Positions 35,341 to 46,013 of a stretch of DNA of 64,000 bases are shown piece after piece. A program made the position numbers and the translations under genes. The notes under the pieces are model-generated. The model did no database searches, had not been told where the DNA came from, and worked only from the letters and a program-made list of their open reading frames with translations. The DNA lies in contig CM030704.1 in assembly GCA_017979445.1 (NCBI GenBank), positions 16,227,658-16,291,657 of the forward strand, given 5' to 3'. Source of the DNA: Akebia trifoliata (taxonomy: Eukaryota; Streptophyta; Magnoliopsida; Ranunculales; Lardizabalaceae). The stretch's first letter is position 1. The number at the start of each line of letters is the position of its first letter.

Positions 35341-37214
35341 TTTTATTTTTTTTTAAATCCATAACTCTCATCCCAATCACCATCATTCCGTTCTCAATTC
35401 ATATGTCAATTTGAATCTTTCATTATTTAGGGTCACTAAAAAGTGACCCTCAATTGGATAAAAAAAATAAAAATATAATATCCAAAATCCAAATAAATGA
35501 TCCACAATCAAGCCATAAAAAAATAAATAAACAAATAAAATAAATCGAACTAAATAATAATAATAAAACTAGGTCATCCTGGCAATGCTCCCATACTTGG
35601 GGTTTTTCAAGTCTGATCCTCAATAATCCCCAGTGGAGTCGTCACTGAAAGTGCGTTCGATCTGCGGGGTGTGCGGATCCGCTTTTGACCTTTGAGGTTT
35701 GTGAGTCGCCACCAAGTTATTACGATCTTGGAACCGAACATCGACTCTAAACAGATAAGAAAAACTACTAATCTCATAAAAAAAATACTGAGTCCAAGGA
35801 TCACATTACGGGGTTGGAAGGTGTAAGGCACCAACCCCGCCCGACAAACGTCAGTCTCTACTAATTCCCAAAAATGATTACATTGCGTAATAGACCAAAA
35901 AAATAATAAATAATAATAATAAAATAAAAAGAAAATTATCTCATGGATTACAACAATTTCCTCAGCACTGGCGAAAAGTATCCTCGTATGTATTTCCTTA
36001 CTATTCGCCCGTCACCGGATCTGATTTCTGATCTTCAAGTTGAGATATCTTCTTCTTAGATTTGTGAATTTTTGATTTTTTTTATGGATTTCAAGGTGTT
36101 TTAGAAGGTTTTTTGAGTGTTTTTTGAGCTAAAGTTGGGGTATGGATGTTAGGTTAGGAGTTAGGACTTCAAAATTAGAGTTTTTGGAAGGTTGTGAAGG
36201 CACTTTGACCTACCTTTTCTAGTATTTTTTCTTTGATACGAAAATAGGTTATAGAGACCCAATTTATAGATTTTTTTAAGAACTTTTTAGATAGATTTAG
36301 AGTTAGATTATATTTCTTCTAGATAGTTTTAGAGTTTAATTAGAATTTTTTTAGATAGTTTTAGAGTTTAATTATGTTTCTTTTAGATAGTTTTAGAGTT
36401 TAATTAGAATTTTCTTAAGGTTAGGATTTGACTTTGATCATATTAGATTGATTAGAGTTTTGACTTTGGTCTTATTTGATTGACTAGAATTTAGGGTTTT
36501 AACTTAAGTCTTACTTGATTGACTTGACTTTAGGGTTTTGACTTAAGTCTTACTTGATTGACTTGACTTAAAATTTTTTAATTTTAATTACGATTTCAAT
36601 TTATATTAATTAATTTTTTAATTATTAATTTTAAAATTTTTAATTATTAAAATTATAAAATTATCGTTTTACCCTCGGAGATGACTTTTTGCATTTTAAG
36701 TCGTTTTTCAATGTTTCAGAATGTTTTGGAATTGATTTTTCGTAAGAAATTCAATGGAAATATTGGTTTGTGTCATTTATGAATTTTTTTGTGCAAAATG
36801 GTCCTGAACTTTATGAGGAGAATTTTTGTAATTTTATCAAAATTTGTGAAAATTGGTAAAATGGTTTATTTAGTTTCGATTTGTTATTTTATGTGTTTAA
36901 AAGGGTTTTTCTAAGCGTAATGTAGGCTCTAGGGATGTTTTAAGGTTAGGGGTATTTTGATAATTTGGTCATTTTTAGTGATTTTTATCGTGGAACTTCT
37001 TTTTATCTACAAAATGATGATTTCTATGTTTTTTGGGTTATATTTTCCTAGTACGTGGTTTCAACAGTTTTATTAGTTTGAAATACCTCATCTGAATTTC
37101 TGAAACATATCTAGTAACAAATAGAGCATTGGAATAAACATCCATCATTGAAAATCGTTGTAATCGGATTGACGAATTGATTAATCAGACAAGTGCAAAA
37201 ATGGGGTGTCTACA
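35341..37214 (-). mobile_element. Element E: 5' LTR and leader of an A/C/D-family element
   Basis: LTR 35646-37214 (TGAAAGTGCG...GGGTGTCTACA, 1,569 bp) with PBS at about 35626-35644 and some 300 bp of leader like D. The remainder of the element is gone. The LTR is more diverged (TATA region altered to CCAATTTATAG), so it is probably older than C. AGTGG after 37214 is the expected right duplication; E lies inside F's gag region. Confidence 0.85.
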
Positions 37215-37352
37215 AGTGGTCGCTAAGGTAGAATAGTATTTGCCTCTTGGGAAGAAATCCAGCGCTTCCTCATTTCTTGGAATTAGTGGTACATCTTGTA
37301 ATTGTGGTAAGTCTTGTACCATTTCCCACTTCCGATCGCTAGTCTTGTTTGT

Positions 37353-37900
37353 TCAGGATGGCATGAGTACGTTATCAACTTTATTAAAATCTGGTGGCCT
37401 TATTGTTCTTTGAATTGGTTTGTTTAACATCTTTTTGAGCCACTCATCCTTAATCGATTGACGTCGACCCGAACATTGCTCACCTTTATGTCTCAATTTG
37501 CCATATTCATAATATATCACAACTCTTTCTTTCGACTGATTTAGTAGTATATGTTGTTGTTTCTTATAAAATTCTTTCATCCATTGAGTTGGTATGCCTA
37601 TCATCTCGCTCCTCAGGTATGATATTTTTCCTATGAATTTGTTAATTTCATAATTGATTGTCTCTTATTAGATACTTCTTGCCTTTCTTCCATTTGGCTT
37701 CAAAGTGGTGGTGGTTGTATTATTCATATTTTATCTTTGAACTTAACATAAGACTCAACCATCTATCCAATAAATGCCATTAGATGTATTATCGGATCAG
37801 TGGTCTGATCCAGAATCTGTTTAGTCTCTATTGCCTTTCGGGCTCTGCCTCGTCCACTCCTCTAGCTTGTGTTTATCCGTAACAAAGCATTTATTAGAAT
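37353..37900 (-). pseudogene. gag: Element F gag remnant with decayed zinc knuckle
   Basis: Upstream pieces read RGRARKAIET and ILDQTTDPIIHLMAF, then after stops an open part (37604-37353) with YYEYGKLRHKGEQC. That is a CCHC knuckle whose first two Cys have become Tyr (single G-to-A changes). Gag would package element RNA; this copy is dead. Confidence 0.6.
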
Positions 37901-38186
37901 AAGGCCAAAATCGTTTTTACGTAACTATGAATTACTACCGTAGCTTGGAACTTAATAATGGACTCCATTTCCACTACTAACAGAACAAACTTAGAATCCT
38001 ATCATAAGCTTACTAAGCTCTATAGACTTCTAGACACGGAAGAACTCGTAATTCCAATACGGAACTACTAATGAACTCGGATACCGAACTCCTAATGACA
38101 CTTTATAATTATCGCTCTAATATCTATAGTATCAGCCAACTCCTATAAACATAACAGATCAGTATCCCATACGGATCTAATGTTAT

Positions 38187-38198
38187 GCTCTGATACCA
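38187..38198 (-). other. Primer binding site of element F (tRNA-Met)
   Basis: Plus-strand GCTCTGATACCA two bases from the LTR, i.e. minus-strand TGGTATCAGAGC, the classic initiator-Met primer site. Confidence 0.85.
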
Positions 38199-38200
38199 TC

Positions 38201-41198
38201 TGTGGCACCCCGTCAAATGCTAATATAAATCCCATGTCAGATCTCGAAGTACTAGGTGACACCTTGTAATTTTGGCATGGTCTCCTCTGTTTATGTTAGT
38301 ATTCCAAGGCGTTCAACCTACACCTGATAAACGACATACAATCCTGCATATATACATATAAAATAAAATGCTAGCGGAAGCCTATATACATCTAATAACA
38401 TACGATATATTAGAGTACGGAAAAAGAAATTTATATATGGGATTATACAAAAAAATTTCACTCTAATAAAAGTCCTAATGCTTAAAACAACATCTATAAT
38501 ACTCCTAGACAAATCGACACCATTAGGGGGTGTAGCCCCAATACCCACTAGGTGACGAACTCTGGTTGTCTATCTGACCCACCAGATGATCCTCACTCGT
38601 GCTCTATACCTGCCTCACCAAGCTCTGAATCTAAAACTAAAAAAATGGATAAGGAAATAGTGAGTAACAATGGTTACCCAGTAGGAAAGCAAATAATTTC
38701 TGTCAATAACCTCTCCTAACATGAACGAATAAACATACTGAATCATTTTAAAATATGCAAAGTTTTACAGAAGAAACTACGATTAATTGGTATATATAGT
38801 CAGGGATGAGTAACTAAACATTTTAAAACTCACATTACATCAATAATCATTACTCACTATAACATTTTTTTTATACAAATCTAATTGATCAAATGGAAAC
38901 ATTAAACATACATTTCATTTTATATATCAAAATAAGACAATAGATATATAATACATAATGGTGGAGTACTGGAATTAGAGTGTTGAGATTCAAGACTGGA
39001 TCGTTCCCAGTCGAGACATGATGTTTCATAATAAAGTAGTAATTCCTGATTTTATGGCTGGTCGTTGTTTACCACACTTGTGGGACCATTTATCTGGCTC
39101 AGGCTGGTCGTTTGACGTGACCATAAGCAATGGGTCTCTTTTCGATATGTCAGAACGTTCGACTACTATAGATTGTTAGTGATCACTGACTAATTATCTT
39201 CGTCTATGTTTATCAGGCGTGCATGTGATTCCCAAATATACAAACCATTCGTATACGACCACCTTTACATTACAAATTCACTAGAAAAGATAGAGAAGAA
39301 TAAACCTAGATTCCAGTTGTGACTCCACTCTCATACGCGTCCCATACCACATATGAGCTTGGTGGTCCCTACCGTATATCCCAGGATAGTACACTACTCC
39401 AGATGATATGACGCATTATCTTTTCAAGCATTCACAGACTCTTTAACTGCTTACAAAATAGCTACATGTATATCTATATATATATATATATACTATTTTC
39501 ATTTGAAAACAAAAAAGAAATTAACAATACAAGATTGAGAATAAATATCCAGTTTTCTACCATGCAAGTGTAGCCACTTAGCCTAAAATAAATAATAAAA
39601 CAGAAAAGTAAACAGCGCATCGCGCTAACAGAAAGTAAATAAATATGCAACCAGTAACATTATCCCTGAATATTCGTTCACCAACCTACACACAATACAA
39701 GAATGTAAAATGCAGACATCACCCATTGGGTATGACTCTGACATTTTACCGTTTTATACCCTTTTTCCTTTTTTTCAATTTTTATAGTTTTAAATTTCTC
39801 AAACAAAATATTCACTTTCTGATATTCATCAACTCAATATGAGTTCATTGAATATTAAATCATTTTTCCAACTATAAAATTCATTTTTATCAATAACATT
39901 GAAAAAGTACAAAACTTAAATCAAAATGGGATCCATGCGGTGCACATGACCTAACTGACGGAAGTAACCCGTTGAAATATCTTACCTACGTATAATTTTT
40001 TATAAAATACAATTAAACATATCAAATATGTAAGTTCTGGCGTAAATTTGAAATAACCAATTGAATTTTATATTTTTGAAAACTCACCACGAATTTTTTA
40101 ATAAAATCCTAAATGCAATTTTCACAATCTACGATTACTAATAGAAATTGAAAGTTCCTTACAATCTCTATGCGAAATAATTTAAACACGTGCGTGAAAA
40201 TTGAGGCAATCGGTATGAAAATTGAGGATATTCAAATTTCAAGGTGGCTGATTTTTGAGTTTGACCCGATAGTTTCGAAGATCTCGTCGTCGTCGTCTTT
40301 TTTCTTTTCTGCAGTGGAGGACGGTTTGATCCTGAAACGGATGAAATCCGAGGTCAAAGTTTCAAAACCCCCGTATATAAATATGATTGATTTTTGATGA
40401 TACGGGATAAAAAAGAAAATGAAACGAAAAAATGTTGGGTGGGTTTTGTAGAGAACGAGGCTGCGGACATTTCTCCCTTCTGCGTCGGTCGTCGATGACG
40501 AGTCGTTTGTCGTGAATTTAAGGTTGAAGATTAGTAAGAAAAATAAAAATATCGTTTAAATGTCGTGGCTTTAGTTGGGGAAGACAATAAATATAAATAA
40601 AAAAAATTATTTATATAAATTTTGGGATGAAATTGGTATTTCACTTATTGTTTCGTTTGACAATAACTTGACCATCCGAACTCCAAAACTGACAAATGAA
40701 TATTCTATTTTATCTAATTTTTTATTCCGGATATAATGGTATGGTCAATTTCTACAAATTTTGTCTTTGACAAAAATTTACATTTTTGGCCTAAGGTGAC
40801 CCCTAAAATTAATGTCATTTTCGTTTTTGACGATAATTCGACTTTTTGTGCTCCAAAAATGACAAATAAATAGTCCATGTTCAATAATTTTTTGTTACAA
40901 ATCAAATAGTGTAATCGAATCTTAATAATTCTTGCTCTAACAAAAAGTCACTATTTTAGCCTAGTCCGACTCGGTAATCGAGGTTTTGTAATTTTTATAT
41001 TCGGACTCGCATTTAAATGTGCTTTATAGGCTAAAATATGTTTTTAGATCATTTTGAATCCAATGGTAAAATCAAATTCATTAAAAATGACCATAATAAA
41101 ATCTTATAATTTTACCCTAAATCTCACTTTCAGGATTTTTTCAAAATTTAACTATTTATTTTTTCTCGAGATACGAATAAAAAACTTGGGGTTTTACA
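38201..41198 (-). repeat. 5' LTR of element F (~3.0 kb)
   Basis: Bounded by TGTGGCACCCCGTC at the left and CTTGGGGTTTTACA at the right in + orientation. No coding content; short frames at 38318, 39645, 40170 and 40714 are chance. An AT microsatellite is at about 39474-39492. Confidence 0.72.
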
Positions 41199-41830
41199 GT
41201 AGCACCCTAAGCAAAAAATTATGTCAGGAACCTAAGAATCCGACTTTATATCGGATGAATATCCATATTTTATATTTAGATTGCATACTCTATTTTCTCT
41301 TAACTATTTTTTAATTTAAAAAATCTTTAAATCTATATTCAAGACTTCCTAGTCGGGTAGTAAAACTCACAAACAATGTTACTGTAAAATGAGTAGTAAA
41401 TCCTTGACTAACCATTAGAATGAAGATATTTAAAATTCAACTTGTTTGAATAAAAATAATTTTAAAGTCTTTTACAAAAAAATTACAAGTAAGCAATACC
41501 TCCTCAACAGACCCAATTAAAATAATTTCAATCAAATAAAATGATGAAATTTCATATAAAAATATTAAACAATCAATAAAAAATTGGATAATTCCTAGAG
41601 TCCCTACAAATAAAATTTATAAAGTCAAATCAAAATTAAGAAATGACTATATAATAAATACAATAGAATAATCTATATCAATTTCTACAAAAATGAAAAA
41701 TATTTCTTTATCTCCATAAAATTTATTAGAAAAATTTCAAAATTTCAAAATATAATTATATCCATTTTGGTTTTATTCAAGTAGAAATAGTATCATTTAC
41801 TAAAACATACCTTAATATTTCCGTCTTGGC
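41199..41830. other. AT-rich spacer
   Basis: No gene, RNA or clear repeat seen. The frame at 41054-41314 crosses the LTR boundary and is not credible. Confidence 0.5.
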
Positions 41831-43140
41831 TCATGCTAGAAACTGAAGACATATGAAATTTCAGATCAATTAATAGGAATGATTCAGGCACCCTTACATA
41901 ATGGTTATATCTTTTTTTAATTGCTTTCCAAAATTTTGTGTCTCTCTAACATATCCAACTATTTTAAAATCCTTAACTGTAGGAGTTCAAACTAAAGGTT
42001 TTAATATGCCAAACGTTGAAAACATCACAATAATTTATATAATTTACTATAAATCTATGATGTTTTTAATTCCAAACGTAACATATCAAAGTCAAACAAA
42101 ATGATTGACTACACTATTTCTAACAAATTCTATAAATATGGTAATAACTCTAAAACAAATTCAATTGGATATCGTTGATCTCAATAGTTATTGGAAAATA
42201 AAAGAAGCACACGAATCTCTCCCAAAAGAAGATGATCAAATAGAAAATATTATTAAACATTTTGATGGCAGTATTGAAATTAATTTTGACATATTAAGTC
42301 AAAAGAATTATATCATTTTAAGACCATCAACAAATTCATCTTATCGAAAATTATTTGATCAAATGACCAACAAAACATATAATATTGTTTCAACTCATAT
42401 TTCTTATTCTGTTTACCTAAAACATAAAAAAGTTGAAATGAAATACAATCTTATTGAATCTGATTTTGATAGTTTACTCAAACAAGTTAATGTGATTCGT
42501 TTTGAAAATAAAAAGTTTACAATAAAAAAAGAATTGTTAAAAGTTGATATCCTAAAAAATTTGTCACACAAATGATTTTTTAAGAACTTTTCTCAAATGA
42601 AACAAAAGAAGATTAAAAAAAAATGGTCTGATGAGATGATTAAAAAATAAATTCATGTTCTATTATTTACATGGTTAAAAATCCAAACATACTTAAAATT
42701 ATCTTATTCTGTAAATATGTTAAAATGAAAAATACAAATAAGGGTAACAGTAAAAAAATACAAAAATTGAATCACTATTTTCTCCCTTAGAGCTATAAAA
42801 ACAATGAATTTAATAGTAACACCTCTTAAATTTGAAGTTCAATTTCAAAAAGAAATTCCTTGTACACAAAAAGATATATCTCACCTAATTAAACAAAATA
42901 ATTATATTAACATCTATCTTCGTCAATTAGGATCTTTATCCAAAAAATCTAATACAAAAATCATAGGAGAATCATCAACAATTAAATTAAAAATTAAAGA
43001 TTCTTTTTATCTTCAAAAAATATTAACTTCAATAGAAACTTCATCATTTTTGGAAGAAATAACCAAAAGAATTCTAGGAAATTTAAAAATAAATATATTG
43101 TTAGAACAATCAAGAGAAGAGTCAAAATAAGGGAGTTCTT
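41830..43140 (+). pseudogene. Possible endogenous pararetrovirus (Caulimoviridae) fragment
   Basis: Very AT-rich block with two open frames in tandem: 42105-42575 (156 codons, Lys/Ile/Asn-rich) and 42804-43130 (108 codons). Upstream, 41830-42100 has broken frames with the feel of the 30K-type movement-protein core (beta-strand-like hydrophobic runs). A long frame followed by a small Lys-rich one, in AT-rich DNA, is a layout seen in integrated caulimovirids. I cannot show a capsid knuckle, protease or RT here, so the call is weak. Other options are a decayed host gene or chance frames. Confidence 0.3.
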
Positions 43141-45400
43141 TTTATTCTTTTCTACAAATTCTCTAATAATAAAAATATAGAATCTTAATGTATTAATGAC
43201 AAAGAAATTTTTTTCAAATCAATAAACTTTAAAAATTAAAATATTCTCGACCACAATCAAATTTATACTCAAAAATAAATAAATTATTATCGATTACCAA
43301 CACTAGTTGATGTCCAATTTGAAGAGAAAATAAATCTGACAAGAGTTTCAACTTCTTTCAATCGTTTTCAATTCTGTTGTAATTTTAAGTCTCGTATTCA
43401 CATCTTCAAGTAAGAAAATCTTTATCATTTTATCATTCAATTTCCTTTGTAATCTTCCTCAAATTTTTTTCAAATTCCAACTCGTCTACTCTTTAAGTAT
43501 ATTATAATCTAAAACAAATTTTTAAATCAAATCAACTCAAAGACCATTAGAAGAAAAATATTGAAAGAGAGATCAACTTGAAGATTTTATTCCCAAACTT
43601 GGGTTGATGTGCAAATTAGAAGGGTAGTTCTTGTAAAGCCAATAAAAAGAGAAGTCAATGAGAACGAAAAAGAGAGAGAAAATTTATGTTACTTTTTTTT
43701 TATAAACTAAAGTTGTCCACAATAATTTCATTAATGCATGTATGTTCAAAATGCATGCATGTTTTTTTATTGTCTTTTATGTATGCTAAATATTTTTAAA
43801 GAAACATGAAATGTAGTAATAAAGTAAACGGATCTCTTAATGTTTTAGGTCAGTTACCCATTTATTGGATTTGTTGTTTTGTGATTAACTTTTGATCAAG
43901 CATTATTGCTTTGTTTTTTTTTTTTTAATTTTTATAAAAAGAATTAGCTTTGTGAATTTTCTTCCAAGGATTTTAAAAGGTTATTTTAATTATTTGAAGA
44001 ACTCAATGAGATGAGTTAATCATACAAGAGGTTTTTTTTTAGATTAGATCAAGTTGGTTTCAAGATTTGGAATTATATGAAGGAAAATTCTTTCATTTGT
44101 AAAGATAAAAGGTTTGAAATAGATTAATAAAGAAAAAAAAAATTGGTTGGAATTTGAGAACATAGGTAAATGTGATTTTGGATCAGAATGGTATTTGAAA
44201 ATGAAAATTGGTTGGAATTATAGTTTGGTCATGGATGGTTTTGGTTATACAAGATATTATTGGGTATTCAACTTGCATATATGGCATGTTATTTTGTGTT
44301 TAAGAGTTTTATTTGAAAAACAAGAAAATAAAATGTTTTGAATTTTGTTGTTGTAAATATGTAGTAGTGATTTATTAAAGAGCTTGTGAATGTCAATGTG
44401 AGTAACTTGTTAATTTATAAAGCGGCAAGTTAAACTAGTATAACAATAACGCTTGATCTTCTATGCAATCTGTGATGCAAGAGAACAACATCACTTTTGA
44501 GATTCGAGATTTTCATTTCTATCTTTAATAGATAATAGTTTTAATGTAAAGATAGTTGTTGTGGAAGACTAGGGATGTTTGAGGATCACATGTTTACAAG
44601 AATGGTATTTGGATGCAAGGGGCACTGCATCTGAATTATTTAATGTGCACTATTTATTTACAGTCATTGAATGATTGACCTCCATGATTAATCCGTTGTA
44701 TAAGGTCTTGATCAATGGTCATCCTGAGTTGGCTAAACAATCACCCAAAAGTGGTACATGCATCAACATGCCACAAAATCAGAAAATAACATATGGGTTT
44801 CCATATTGTTTATGTATTGAAACATTCATTTTGCCATGATTAAGATTGTAAGATTAGTCGTGATTTCTCAACGTTCTTATAGACCACACTATCATTGCTT
44901 GTATTATATAGTCTTATTGTAATAGTTGATAGGATACTCTATTTAAATCACTTTTTAATACACGATCAACACAGATGTTTAGAATGATTCATTGTGCATG
45001 TTATGACTAGTTATTTGAAATGTAACTTACGTGTTGAGTAACTCCCCTTTGCATTCATTTCTTAAAAAAAAAGAAAATCAAATAAAAATGAGTTATATCT
45101 ATCTCATTTCAATGGATTGAGTTTCTAATCAAGAAACACACCAATTATCTATTTAATTAACAAAGGAGATATAATATTGGATGGAGGAGAATGAATGTAA
45201 AAGGAGGATTAAGGATAAGAAGTACAATCTAAGTCAACATTAAAAAAAATAATTTAAGGATATAAGGGCTTATCACTAAGGAATCATATGTTAAGATAAC
45301 TCGCCAAAAGTCAGGGTGCATTTAGAAAGAAATAATATTCAAGGTATATGGGTATATAAAGTACTTAAAAAAAAAAAAAAAAAAAAAAAAGGAGGAAAAT
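43141..45400. other. Intergenic, AT-rich
   Basis: No gene supported. TGCATGTATGTTC / TGCATGCATG palindromic motifs occur near 43735-43760, and a poly(A) run of about 25 lies at 45367-45391 just before the foldback. The 64-codon frame at 44147 has no domain. Confidence 0.55.
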
Positions 45401-45406
45401 GATGGA

Positions 45407-45554
45407 ATGACACAATGGAGACACACAGGTGACAAAAATGATTTGGTGGCCCACACATCACCGTAGATGCTTTATAATTGTATCTCGCGGAAAAGCATCT
45501 ACGGTAGCGCTTGACACCACATCATTTTGTCTCCTTTGTGTCTCCGTTTGTCTC
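45407..45554. repeat. Long imperfect inverted repeat (foldback)
   Basis: Core arms ACCGTAGATGCTTT and AAAGCATCTACGGT are perfectly complementary around a loop of about 18 bases. Pairing continues outward with few mismatches (GGAGACACACAGGTGACAAA on the left against TTTGTCTCCTTTGTGTCTCC on the right), giving arms near 65 bp. It ends about 170 bp upstream of the nucleotidase ATG. It could be a MITE-like foldback transposon or a hairpin RNA source. I found no clear target duplication. A 67-codon frame at 45429-45632 overlaps it and is not called. Confidence 0.85.
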
Positions 45555-45727
45555 ACCCAAGCACGACTAAAAAAAACACCTCTTATATATATTAGGAATC
45601 ATGATGAAGTTGCCTTCCTTATATTTGAGTGAAAGTCTAATTAGGACAGTGAAAAAAACAAAGAAAGAAAGAATCGCAGACAGAAACCCTAAAGATTAGA
45701 TGCGAAATGCATAGCTAAAAATAGCTA

Positions 45728-46013
45728 ATGGCTTCTTCTTCAATGGCTTCTTTTCGAAGGCTTCTTCGTCCATTCTACTCCTCTTTTCCGGTTTTTTCTC
45801 ACTTTCTTATATATATATATATATATTCTTCAGTTATTTTCGGAGACAATAAATATATATTCTTCAGTTATTTTCATATTCTTCAGTTATTTTCGGAGAC
45901 AAAAATAATTATGTTTGATCCATATTTTTTCAGACATAATAGTTTTTCTGTAAACGTCGTATTTACTCATAATTACGTTTTTGCCCCTGCAGAGACCAAC
46001 CTTTTCTTCGTCA
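45728..46013 (+). CDS. Nucleotidase exon 1 (3' boundary uncertain)
   Basis: ATG at 45728 follows an in-frame-free AT-rich leader. A donor CA/GTAATAC after 46013 gives the phase exon 2 needs and an intron of 91 bp. The alternative donor after CCG at 45790 gives the wrong phase unless another mini-exon exists. The part 45800-45905 contains an AT microsatellite and three copies of ATTCTTCAGTTATTTTC, odd for coding sequence, so part of this span may be intronic. Confidence 0.45.

Larger units (their letters stand above)
37215..41198 (-). mobile_element. Element F: Tekay/Del-like Ty3/gypsy, 5' LTR and partial gag
   Basis: Right to left: LTR 38201-41198 (TGTAAAACCCC...GGTGCCACA on the minus strand, 2,998 bp), PBS complementary to initiator tRNA-Met (TGGTATCAGAGC, 38187-38198), then decayed gag, cut at 37214 by element E. 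Very long LTRs starting TGTAAnACCCC with a Met PBS are characteristic of Del/Tekay chromoviruses. GTAGC (41199-41203) would be its outer duplication. Confidence 0.75.

Noticed and set aside
42105..43130. Intact plant nuclear gene
   Set aside because: Very AT-rich, no plant domain recognised, no splice pattern; kept only as a weak viral-remnant candidate.
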